Assembly (NCBI GenBank): GCA_041685115.1
Contig: JAWLGK010000006.1
Span: 62,001-126,000, forward strand
Direction: 5' to 3'
Length of the DNA: 64,000 nucleotides
Source of the DNA: JALOAT01 sp041685115
GTDB lineage: Bacteria > Pseudomonadota > Gammaproteobacteria > Thiohalomonadales > Thiohalomonadaceae
Each line of letters starts with the position of its first letter. Position 1 is the stretch's first letter. A program made the translations under genes and the position numbers. Below, one piece after another: positions 33,078 to 40,285 of the stretch. Below the pieces are notes generated by a model. That model saw only the letters and a list, made by a program, of their open reading frames with translations, did no database searches and was not told the origin of the DNA.

Positions 33078-34024
33078 AATACTCGCGCATCATCGGCACC
33101 GGCGGTTATCTGCCCGAGAAGATACTGACCAATCAGGACCTCGAACGCATGGTGGACACCACGGATCAATGGATCCGTGAGCGTACCGGCATCACGCAAC
33201 GGCACATTGCCGCCGAGGACCAGACCACCTCCGATCTGGCCGAGCAGGCCGCGCGCCGGGTGATGGAAGCGGCGAACCTGGGGCCGGCAGATATCGACCT
33301 CGTCATTGTCGCTACCACCACGCCCGATCGCGTGTTTCCGAGTACGGCCTGTCTGCTACAGAATCGCCTCGGCATTCACGGCGCCGCCGCCTTCGACATC
33401 CAGGCCGTGTGCACCGGTTTCGTCTATGCGCTCGGCATCGCCGACAAGTTCATCCGCACCGGCACGGCGCGCCGCGCACTGGTGGTCGGCGCCGAGACCC
33501 TGTCCCGCATCGTGGACTGGACCGACCGCGGCACCTGCGTGCTGTTTGGCGACGGCGCCGGCGCGGTGGTGATCGAGGCCAGCGATGAACCCGGCATACT
33601 CTCCACCCACCTGCATGCGGACGGCCAGTACAACGAGCTGCTCAACGTGCCCGGCGGTGTGTCCCAATCGGGCCGCCAGTTCATCGAGATGAAGGGCAAC
33701 GAAGTCTTCAAGGTGGCGGTGAACACCCTCGGCCGCATCGTCGACGAGACCCTGGAAACCAACGGCCTGCAAAAGAGCGACATCGACTGGCTGGTGCCGC
33801 ATCAGGCCAATACGCGCATCATCGTAGCCACTGCCAAGAAGCTCGGCATGTCCATGGAACGCGTCGTGCTCACCGTGGCCACCCATGGCAACACCTCAGC
33901 CGCCTCCGTACCGCTCGCCCTCGACGCGGCAGTGCGAGACGGCCGCATCCAACGCGGTGAGACCATCCTGTTGGAGGCTTTCGGCGGCGGCTTCACCTGG
34001 GGCTCGGCGCTCATCAGGTATTGA
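33074..34024 (+). CDS. fabH: Beta-ketoacyl-ACP synthase III
   Basis: Starts fatty acid synthesis by condensing acetyl-CoA with malonyl-ACP. 316 residues. Catalytic triad: C113 in AVCTGFVYAL, His in VPHQANTRI and Asn in HGNTSAAS. The C-terminal GGGFTWGSALIRY is canonical. The start is TTG (MKYSRIIGTGGYLP), overlapping plsX, so translation is probably coupled. A REP array separates it from fabD. Confidence 0.96.
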   Translation: MKYSRIIGTGGYLPEKILTNQDLERMVDTTDQWIRERTGITQRHIAAEDQTTSDLAEQAARRVMEAANLGPADIDLVIVATTTPDRVFPSTACLLQNRLGIHGAAAFDIQAVCTGFVYALGIADKFIRTGTARRALVVGAETLSRIVDWTDRGTCVLFGDGAGAVVIEASDEPGILSTHLHADGQYNELLNVPGGVSQSGRQFIEMKGNEVFKVAVNTLGRIVDETLETNGLQKSDIDWLVPHQANTRIIVATAKKLGMSMERVVLTVATHGNTSAASVPLALDAAVRDGRIQRGETILLEAFGGGFTWGSALIRY

Positions 34025-34037
34025 GTGGTTGTGCCGT

Positions 34038-34312
34038 CGTAGGTCACGTTGGCGCGCAGCGCCTCCGTGACAGCCGTGGCATGAAGATGTCACGTAGCTT
34101 CGCAACGTGACCTACGGCTTGCGGTGCGTGTGTCGTAGGTCACGTTGACGCGCAGCGGCTACGTGACACAACCACGGCTGGAAGATGTCACGTAGCTTCG
34201 CAACGTGACCTACGGCTTGCGGTGCGTATGTCGTGGGTCACGTTGGTGCGCAGCGGCTACGTGACACAACCACGGCTGGAAGATGTCACGTAGCTTCGCA
34301 ACGTGACCTACG
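34038..34312. repeat. REP-like palindrome array inside the fab cluster
   Basis: Three units of about 97 bp starting near 34038, 34134 and 34232. Each has one palindrome CGTAGGTCACGTTGGCGCGC...GTGAC, a short linker ending GGAAGAT or GAAGAT, and a second palindrome in the opposite sense (GTCACGTAGCTTCGCAACG...CTACG), followed by a GCTTGCGGTGCG linker in the first two. The six palindromes belong to the same family as those flanking relA and sfsA. It fills most of the 355-nt gap between fabH and fabD; frames that run through it are not coding. Confidence 0.9.
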
Positions 34313-34379
34313 GGCGGTTCCGGGGGAGCGGCGCCGGTATGACAGCCAGAACAGAAAACAACGGAGAGTGAATAACAAC

Positions 34380-35312
34380 ATGTCTCTTGCCTTTGTATTT
34401 CCCGGCCAGGGATCCCAGTCGGTCGGCATGTACGCGGACCTGGCGACACACCATGCGGAGGTGCGTGCAACCTTCGAAGAGGCCTCCGCGGCGCTCGGTT
34501 ACGACCTGTGGCAGGTGGTGGCGAACGGTCCCGAGGAGGAACTGAACAAGACCCACGTGACTCAGCCCGCCATGCTGGCGGCCGGCGTCGCCGCCTGGCG
34601 TGCCTGGCTCGCAAGCGGTGGCAACACGCCCGCGGTCATGGCCGGTCACAGCCTGGGTGAATACACGGCGCTGGTCTGCGCCGGTGCCCTGGGTTTCTCC
34701 GATGCCGTGCGTCTGGTGGCCGACCGCGGCCGTTTCATGCAGGAAGCGGTGCCGGCAGGCGCGGGTGCCATGGCCGCCATCCTCGGTCTCGAGGACGCGC
34801 AGGTCGTCGAGGTGTGTGCCCAGGCCGCGCAGGGCGAGGTGGTCTCGGCCGTGAACTTCAATTCCCCGGGCCAGGTGGTGGTGGCCGGTGCAGCGGCCGC
34901 GGTGCAGCGCGCCGTGGAATTGGCCAAGGGCTCAGGCGCCAAGCGCGCCGTGCTGCTGCCGGTGAGCGTGCCGTCCCATTGCAGCCTCATGCAGCCTGCC
35001 GCCGATCGCCTGGCCGAGCGCCTCGCCGCCATCGAGGTGAAGACGCCGTCCATTCCGGTGCTGAACAACGTGGACGTGGTCGCGGCCGGTGAGCCTGTCG
35101 CCATCCGTGACGCCCTGGTGCGCCAACTGTACAGCCCGGTGCGCTGGGTGGAGACCATCCGCCGCATGCGTGCCGACGGCGTGGACAAGCTGGTGGAGTG
35201 CGGCCCGGGCAAGGTGCTCGTGGGCCTGAACAAGCGCATCGAAAAGGACATGGCGGGAAGCGCCATCGTCGATGCGGCCAGCCTGGCGCAGGCCCTGAAC
35301 GAAAACGCCTAA
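34380..35312 (+). CDS. fabD: Malonyl-CoA:ACP transacylase
   Basis: Loads malonate onto ACP. 310 residues. GQGSQSVGM (9-17), active-site GHSLGE (89-94, nucleophile S91), RGRFMQEAVPAG (about 115-126), and the catalytic His in VPSHCSLM (near 201). ATG 34380 gives the family start MSLAFVFPGQGSQ; the longer open frame upstream reads REP sequence. A GGAG lies 13 nt before the start, a rather long spacing. Followed after 11 nt by fabG. Confidence 0.96.
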   Translation: MSLAFVFPGQGSQSVGMYADLATHHAEVRATFEEASAALGYDLWQVVANGPEEELNKTHVTQPAMLAAGVAAWRAWLASGGNTPAVMAGHSLGEYTALVCAGALGFSDAVRLVADRGRFMQEAVPAGAGAMAAILGLEDAQVVEVCAQAAQGEVVSAVNFNSPGQVVVAGAAAAVQRAVELAKGSGAKRAVLLPVSVPSHCSLMQPAADRLAERLAAIEVKTPSIPVLNNVDVVAAGEPVAIRDALVRQLYSPVRWVETIRRMRADGVDKLVECGPGKVLVGLNKRIEKDMAGSAIVDAASLAQALNENA

Positions 35313-35323
35313 GGAGGAACAGC

Positions 35324-36067
35324 ATGTCGCTCGCAAACGAAATCGCATTGGTCACCGGCGCCAGCCGGGGCATCGGTCAGGCCACGGCCATCGCGCTCGG
35401 CAAGCGGGGGGCCACGGTGATCGGCACCGCCACCAGCGAGGCCGGTGCCGAGAAGATCAGCGCCTACCTGGCCGAGCAGGGCATCAAGGGCAAGGGCATC
35501 GCGCTGGATGTCGCCAGCCAGGAGAGCATCGACGCGGTGATGACCGCCATCCAGGGCGAGTTCGGCGCGCCGACCATCCTGGTGAACAACGCCGGCATCA
35601 CCCGCGACAACCTGCTCATGCGCATGAAGGACGAGGAGTGGGATGCCATCATCAACACCAACCTGTCCTCGGTGTACCGCATGTCCAAGGCCTGCGTGCG
35701 CGGCATGAGCAAGGCCCGTAAGGGCCGCATCATCAGCATCGCCTCGGTGGTGGGCGCCATGGGCAATGCCGGGCAGACCAACTATGCCGCCGCCAAGGCC
35801 GGCATCATGGGCTTCACCAAGGCCCTGGCCCGTGAAGTGGGTTCGCGCGGCATCACCGTGAACACGGTGGCGCCGGGTTTCATCGATACCGACATGACTC
35901 GTGCGCTCGCCGACGAGCACAAGCAGGCGCTGCTGGGGCAGATCCCGCTCGCCCGGCTTGGTCAGCCGGAGGAAATCGCCGCCGCTGTGGCCTTCCTCGC
36001 TTCACCCGAAGCAGGCTACATCACCGGTGAAACGCTGCATGTCAATGGTGGAATGTATATGGCGTGA
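35324..36067 (+). CDS. fabG: 3-oxoacyl-ACP reductase
   Basis: NADPH-dependent reduction of beta-ketoacyl-ACP. 247 residues, short-chain dehydrogenase fold. TGASRGIGQA (11-20, cofactor), NNAGITRDNLLMRM (about 86-99), catalytic S138 region ISIASVVGAMG, YAAAK (Tyr about 151, Lys about 155), and C-terminal ITGETLHVNGGMYMA. AAGGAGG (35311-35317) spaced 6 nt from ATG 35324, the strongest ribosome site of the cluster. Confidence 0.96.
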   Translation: MSLANEIALVTGASRGIGQATAIALGKRGATVIGTATSEAGAEKISAYLAEQGIKGKGIALDVASQESIDAVMTAIQGEFGAPTILVNNAGITRDNLLMRMKDEEWDAIINTNLSSVYRMSKACVRGMSKARKGRIISIASVVGAMGNAGQTNYAAAKAGIMGFTKALAREVGSRGITVNTVAPGFIDTDMTRALADEHKQALLGQIPLARLGQPEEIAAAVAFLASPEAGYITGETLHVNGGMYMA

Positions 36068-36202
36068 TTGCCGTTTTTAGGAAATTTTTCAATGGCATAG
36101 CGCAATTGTTTTTACCGGTTGTTTTATCTGGCGTCCATGGGCGGATTTCACTAAAATACCGCCGCATCAAAAATCTTGTTCCATTGGGAGGAAGTATCCG
36201 TC

Positions 36203-36442
36203 ATGAGTACGGTTGAAGAGCGCGTCAAGAAGATCGTTGTCGAGCAGCTTGGGGTTAAGGAAGAGGAAGTGAACCTGGCTTCTTCCTTCGTCGACGATCT
36301 CGGCGCGGATTCCCTTGACACCGTGGAGCTCGTCATGGCTCTCGAAGAAGAGTTCGAGACCGAGATCCCCGACGAAGAGGCGGAGAAGATCACCACGGTT
36401 CAGCAGGCCGTCGACTACATCAATTCGCATTCGGCGGGCTGA
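36203..36442 (+). CDS. acpP: Acyl carrier protein
   Basis: 79-residue acidic carrier protein. Phosphopantetheine attachment S37 in GADSLDTVELVMALEEEFE. ATG 36203 gives MSTVEERVKKIVVEQLG and is preceded by GGGAGGAA at about 10 nt; the longer frame upstream is leader. A TAAAAT hexamer at 36152-36157 may be the -10 box of an own promoter in the 135-nt gap after fabG, which fits the high demand for ACP. A strong terminator follows. Confidence 0.97.
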   Translation: MSTVEERVKKIVVEQLGVKEEEVNLASSFVDDLGADSLDTVELVMALEEEFETEIPDEEAEKITTVQQAVDYINSHSAG

Positions 36443-36458
36443 TCCACGTTAGAAGTCA

Positions 36459-36496
36459 AAAAGGCCGCCGGACCACGTGAGTGGTCGCGGCCTTTT
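36459..36496 (+). terminator. Intrinsic terminator after acpP
   Basis: Stem AAAAGGCCGC (36459-36468) with GCGGCCTTTT (36487-36496), a CG bulge, an inner stem GACCAC/GTGGTC and loop GTGA, followed by GTTTATT. Lies 16 nt after the acpP stop. It would uncouple abundant acpP transcripts from fabF, which starts 32 nt later. Confidence 0.88.
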
Positions 36497-36527
36497 GTTT
36501 ATTGAATCAATCATCGAGGAGTGTCTC

Positions 36528-37769
36528 TTGGCAAAGCGGCGCGTTGTCATCACGGGCTTGGGAATGGTGTCCCCGGTGGGCCTGAGCGTGAAGGAATCCT
36601 GGGAAAACATCCTGGCGGGTAAAAGCGGCATCGCGCCCATCACGCACTTTGATGTCTCCGCTTTTTCGACGCGGTTTGGTGGCTCCGTGAAAGGCTTCGA
36701 TCCTGCGAAGTACTTTCCGCCCAAAGACGTCAAGAAAATGGATCCCTTCATCCACTACGGGATCGCCGCCGCCAAGGAGGCCATCGAAGATGCAGGCCTG
36801 GCGGTTACGGAAGAAAACGCCGAGCGCATCGGCGTGGCCATCGGCTCCGGTATCGGCGGTCTGCCCGGTATCGAGAAGGGCCATGAAGCCTTCATGGAGG
36901 GCGGCCCGCGCAAGATTTCGCCCTTCTTCGTGCCCAGCAACATCATCAACATGATCTCGGGCAACCTGTCGATCATGTACGGCATGAAGGGCCCGAACAT
37001 CGCTATCGTCACCGCCTGTGCCACGGGCACCCATTCCATCGGCGACGCTGCACGCATGATCGCCTACGGCGATGCGGACGTGATGATCGCCGGTGGCGCC
37101 GAAATGGCCACCTCGCCCTGCGGCCTGGGTGGTTTCGGTTCGGCGCGCGCCCTGTCCACCCGCAACGACGACCCGGAAAAGGCCAGCCGCCCGTGGGACA
37201 AGGACCGCGACGGCTTCGTGTTGTCCGACGGCGCCGGTGTGGTGGTGCTGGAAGAATACGAGTTCGCCAAGAAGCGCGGTGCACGCATCTACGCGGAGCT
37301 GGTGGGCTACGGCATGAGCGGCGACGCCTATCACATGACCCTGCCGTCCGAAGGCGGCGAGGGTGCGAGCCGCTGCATGCGCAATGCCCTGCGTGACGCC
37401 GGCATCGACCCGGTGCAGGTGCAGTACATCAACGCACACGGCACGTCCACGCCTGCCGGCGACAAGGGCGAGACCGACGCGGTGAAGCGCACCTTCGGTG
37501 ATGCGGCCTATCAGGTGGCCATGAGCTCCACCAAGTCCATGACCGGACACTTGCTGGGTGCCGCCGGCGGCGTGGAAGCGGTGTTCAGCGTGCTGGCCAT
37601 CCGCGACCAGGTGGCCCCGCCGACCATCAACCTCGACAACCCGTCGGAAGGCTGCGATCTCGACTATGTGCCGCACACGGCACGTGAGATGAAGATCGAC
37701 CACGCCATGTCGAACTCCTTCGGCTTCGGCGGCACCAACGGCACGCTGATTTTCAGCAAGCTGCGGTGA
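36528..37769 (+). CDS. fabF: Beta-ketoacyl-ACP synthase II
   Basis: Elongating condensing enzyme. 413 residues, identical in length to E. coli FabF. C164 in TACATGTHS (nucleophile), His in NAHGTSTPAGD and His in SMTGHLLGAAGG; C-terminal SNSFGFGGTNGTLIF. Start is TTG 36528, chosen because GAGGAG (36516-36521) is 6 nt upstream and because the product begins MAKRRVVITGLGMVSPVG; the longer frame upstream overlaps the terminator. Confidence 0.96.
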   Translation: MAKRRVVITGLGMVSPVGLSVKESWENILAGKSGIAPITHFDVSAFSTRFGGSVKGFDPAKYFPPKDVKKMDPFIHYGIAAAKEAIEDAGLAVTEENAERIGVAIGSGIGGLPGIEKGHEAFMEGGPRKISPFFVPSNIINMISGNLSIMYGMKGPNIAIVTACATGTHSIGDAARMIAYGDADVMIAGGAEMATSPCGLGGFGSARALSTRNDDPEKASRPWDKDRDGFVLSDGAGVVVLEEYEFAKKRGARIYAELVGYGMSGDAYHMTLPSEGGEGASRCMRNALRDAGIDPVQVQYINAHGTSTPAGDKGETDAVKRTFGDAAYQVAMSSTKSMTGHLLGAAGGVEAVFSVLAIRDQVAPPTINLDNPSEGCDLDYVPHTAREMKIDHAMSNSFGFGGTNGTLIFSKLR

Positions 37770-37776
37770 AACCAAG

Positions 37777-37802
37777 GCGGCCGTGACTGAAGTCACGGCC
37801 GC
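37777..37802 (+). promoter_or_regulatory. Perfect hairpin over the apparent pabC start
   Basis: Arms GCGGCCGTGACT (37777-37788) and AGTCACGGCCGC (37791-37802), 12 bp perfect, 2-nt centre. It lies 7 nt after the fabF stop. Without a T-run it is a weak terminator, but it would bury both the GTG at 37783 and the AAGG just before it. Either it is a 3' hairpin of fabF and pabC starts later, or it is a translational switch. Confidence 0.65.
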
Positions 37803-38649
37803 TTCCTCCCGCGCCCCGGCGCCTTTCCTCGTGTATCTCGTCAACGGCCTGCCAAGCGACGTTATCCCGGTCACCGACCGAGGGTTTCAGTACGCCGATG
37901 GCTTGTTTGAAACCATCGCCGTCGCAGACGGCGAACCGCTGCTCTTTGACCGCCACCTCGAACGCCTGGCGCGGGGTTGTGCCAAGCTTGGCATCACCAT
38001 GCCGGCGCGCGAGCTATTCGAGGCCGAGGCCTGCCGGTTGTGCGGTGGGCGCGAGCGACAGGTCCTGAAAATCACCCTCACCCGTGGTTCGGGGGGGCGG
38101 GGCTACCGCCCTGACGGTGCGGGCCCGCCGACGCGCGTGCTGGCGGCCTTGCCGTGGCCGGATTATCCGGAGATGCACCGCACCCAAGGCACCACGCTAC
38201 GGTTGTGCCGCACACGGCTCGGCAGCAACCCGGACTTGGCGGGACTCAAGCACCTTGCCCGGCTCGAACAGGTGCTGGCGCGCGGGGAGTGGACCGATGA
38301 TGCGGTGCAGGAAGGCCTGATGCTGGACGAAGAATCCCAGGTGATCGAAGGCACCATGAGCAATGTTTTCCTGATCAGGGGCGAGGCGCTGGTCACCCCG
38401 CGCCTCGACCGTTGCGGGGTCGCCGGCGTGATGCGGGAGGCGGTGATCGCCTGTGCCGAGCGCATGGGCGTGCGCTGTGATGAACGGCCCGTGGCCCTGG
38501 ACGAGCTGTGCTCTGCCGATGGGCTGTTCGTTACCAACAGCCTCATCGGCCTGTGGCCGGTCCGTCGCTTCGAGCAGCACAGCTACGCCATTCCGCCACT
38601 GATCCCCGCATTGCTGGCGCGGCTGCGGGAGGCGCATGCATGCGTGTGA
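37783..38649 (+). CDS. pabC: Aminodeoxychorismate lyase
   Basis: PLP enzyme that releases 4-aminobenzoate for folate. Class IV aminotransferase fold, 288 residues from GTG 37783. Catalytic K156 in LAGLKHLARLEQVLAR, PLP phosphate-binding IEGTMSNVF and TNSLIGLWPV near the C-terminus. The first ~16 residues (MTEVTAASSRAPAPFL) are not typical and lie over a perfect hairpin; GTG 37831 would give MYLVNGLPSDVIPVTDRG, closer to the family start, but lacks a visible ribosome site. The end overlaps mltG by 10 nt. Placement between fabF and mltG is conserved. Confidence 0.9.
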   Translation: MTEVTAASSRAPAPFLVYLVNGLPSDVIPVTDRGFQYADGLFETIAVADGEPLLFDRHLERLARGCAKLGITMPARELFEAEACRLCGGRERQVLKITLTRGSGGRGYRPDGAGPPTRVLAALPWPDYPEMHRTQGTTLRLCRTRLGSNPDLAGLKHLARLEQVLARGEWTDDAVQEGLMLDEESQVIEGTMSNVFLIRGEALVTPRLDRCGVAGVMREAVIACAERMGVRCDERPVALDELCSADGLFVTNSLIGLWPVRRFEQHSYAIPPLIPALLARLREAHACV

Positions 38650-39674
38650 TCCTGTTCAAGCTGCTCGGTGCCTCGCTCCTGGCGGGCAGCCTGGTGGCGG
38701 GCTGGTTCTGGCTCGATTACCGCAATTTCGCCACCACGCCCATGGAGCTGCCCGAGGACGGCCTCGAATACGTGGTGGAGCCGGGCAAGGGGCTGGCGGT
38801 CATCGGCCGTGACCTGGAAGGGCGGGGCCTGCTCGCATCCAGCCGCTACCTGATCTGGATGGGGCGCATCACCAGCAGCACCGCCCGTATCAAGGCCGGC
38901 ACCTATCAGCTGACGCCGGGGACCACGCCCGAAGGCCTGCTGAAACAACTGGTGGAGGGCAAGGTCGCCCAGTTTCCGCTGACCCTCGTGGAGGGCTGGA
39001 GCTTCCGGCAGGTGCTCGATGCCCTCGCCCGCCACCCGCGCCTGAAGCAGACCCTTACCGGGCTCAGCGATGCGGAGATCATGTCGCGGCTCGGCTATCC
39101 CGGCGTGCACCCCGAGGGCCGGTTTTACCCGGATACCTACCGTTTTCCCCAGGGCTTCACCGACGTGGCCTTCCTCCAGCGCGCCTACCGGGCCATGGAG
39201 GAGCGGCTCGCCTACGAATGGGAGCGTCGTGAGGAAGGATTGCCCTACCGCAGCGCCTATGAAGGCCTGATCATGGCCTCCATCGTGGAGAAGGAGACGG
39301 GGCTGGCCAGCGAGCGCCCGGCCATTGCCGGCGTGTTCGTGCGTCGGCTGCAAAAGCGCATGCGCCTGCAAACCGATCCCACCGTCATCTACGGCCTGGG
39401 ACTGGATTTCGACGGCAACCTGCGCCGACGCGACCTGGAAAACCACACCCCCTACAACACCTACCGCATCCGTGGCCTGCCGCCGACCCCCATCGCCATG
39501 CCCGGCGGCGAGGCCCTCCATGCCGCCTTCCATCCCGCCCCCGGCGACGAACTCTACTTCGTCGCCCGCGGTGACGGCAGCCATTACTTCTCCGCCACCC
39601 TCGAGGAGCACAATGCGGCGGTGGTGAAGTACCAGCTCGGCGGCCGCCGGAATAGCTCTTCTTCGGCTCGTTGA
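38640..39674 (+). CDS. mltG: Endolytic murein transglycosylase MltG
   Basis: 344 residues. Inner-membrane anchored enzyme that cuts nascent peptidoglycan and sets strand length. N-terminal anchor (about 4-27), LysM-like domain (FATTPMELPEDGLEYVVEPG onwards), YceG catalytic domain with GRFYPDTYRFP (about 160-170) and the catalytic glutamate in ASIVEKETG (near 217-219), plus LQTDPTVIYGL. Start ATG 38640 overlaps the pabC end. In Pseudomonas tmk and holB follow; here conserved synteny stops. Confidence 0.95.
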   Translation: MRVILFKLLGASLLAGSLVAGWFWLDYRNFATTPMELPEDGLEYVVEPGKGLAVIGRDLEGRGLLASSRYLIWMGRITSSTARIKAGTYQLTPGTTPEGLLKQLVEGKVAQFPLTLVEGWSFRQVLDALARHPRLKQTLTGLSDAEIMSRLGYPGVHPEGRFYPDTYRFPQGFTDVAFLQRAYRAMEERLAYEWERREEGLPYRSAYEGLIMASIVEKETGLASERPAIAGVFVRRLQKRMRLQTDPTVIYGLGLDFDGNLRRRDLENHTPYNTYRIRGLPPTPIAMPGGEALHAAFHPAPGDELYFVARGDGSHYFSATLEEHNAAVVKYQLGGRRNSSSSAR

Positions 39675-40285
39675 GGCCTGCTGAACCCCACCCGGCGCGA
39701 CCGAGTGGGGGCAGGATCAACGCAAATCACTGAACATCCGCTCCCTGAGTCCTGGTCCGCTTCGCAGATGTTATGTCTGTCACCACATGCGTGAAGCGCA
39801 CGACGCGGTGCTTGAGCGGGGTATTGTGCTTGCCGCCAGGCGACATCCAGAAGGTGTTTCGTTGGCCTCGGTAGGCGAATGACAGTCGTCCCGCCTCTGT
39901 AGGAAATTTCCGAAAATGGCATCAGAACGCAAGGTTAGGAAAATCCTCAGTTGCGTTTTGTCGCAGATTTGGTGATAACTACGTCACTTTTTGAAGCTGA
40001 GCCGTCTGCCTACGGCTCATGCCATGGAATATGGAACAGCAGGCGATCCTCGGAAGGACCGGATTATGGATATTCCAACGACTGCGTTGGACCTGATGAT
40101 TACTGCGTTCCAGGATTGGCTCGCGACCGGCCAGTCGTGCCCGATGGCACACCCCGAATTTCTGTCCCCCCGCAGGGCGCATCGTAGGTACTCGTACCGT
40201 GCGGTCTGAATTCGTTTTTTCATTTTCTGTCCAGTAACCCAAGCTAGGAAGGCGTTCCGGGCGTTGCGCGCTGGTCTAGACAAGG
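39675..40285. other. Intergenic region upstream of the giant gene
   Basis: About 610 nt. No convincing gene; the best small frame (40066-40209, 47 codons) has a GGAAGG before its ATG but no recognisable product. A perfect hairpin TGAGCCGT-CTGCCT-ACGGCTCA lies at 39998-40019. A T-rich stretch (GTTTTTTCATTTTCT, about 40214-40228) follows. I see no clear promoter or riboswitch. The composition is lower in GC than mltG, consistent with an insertion boundary. Confidence 0.5.

Noticed and set aside
39990..40100. Possible riboswitch before the giant gene
   Set aside because: A hairpin is present, but I could not match it to any riboswitch consensus such as the c-di-GMP classes.
40066..40209. Possible 47-residue gene upstream of the giant gene
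   Set aside because: There is a GGAAGG before the ATG, but no recognisable product and no further support; kept as a note only.
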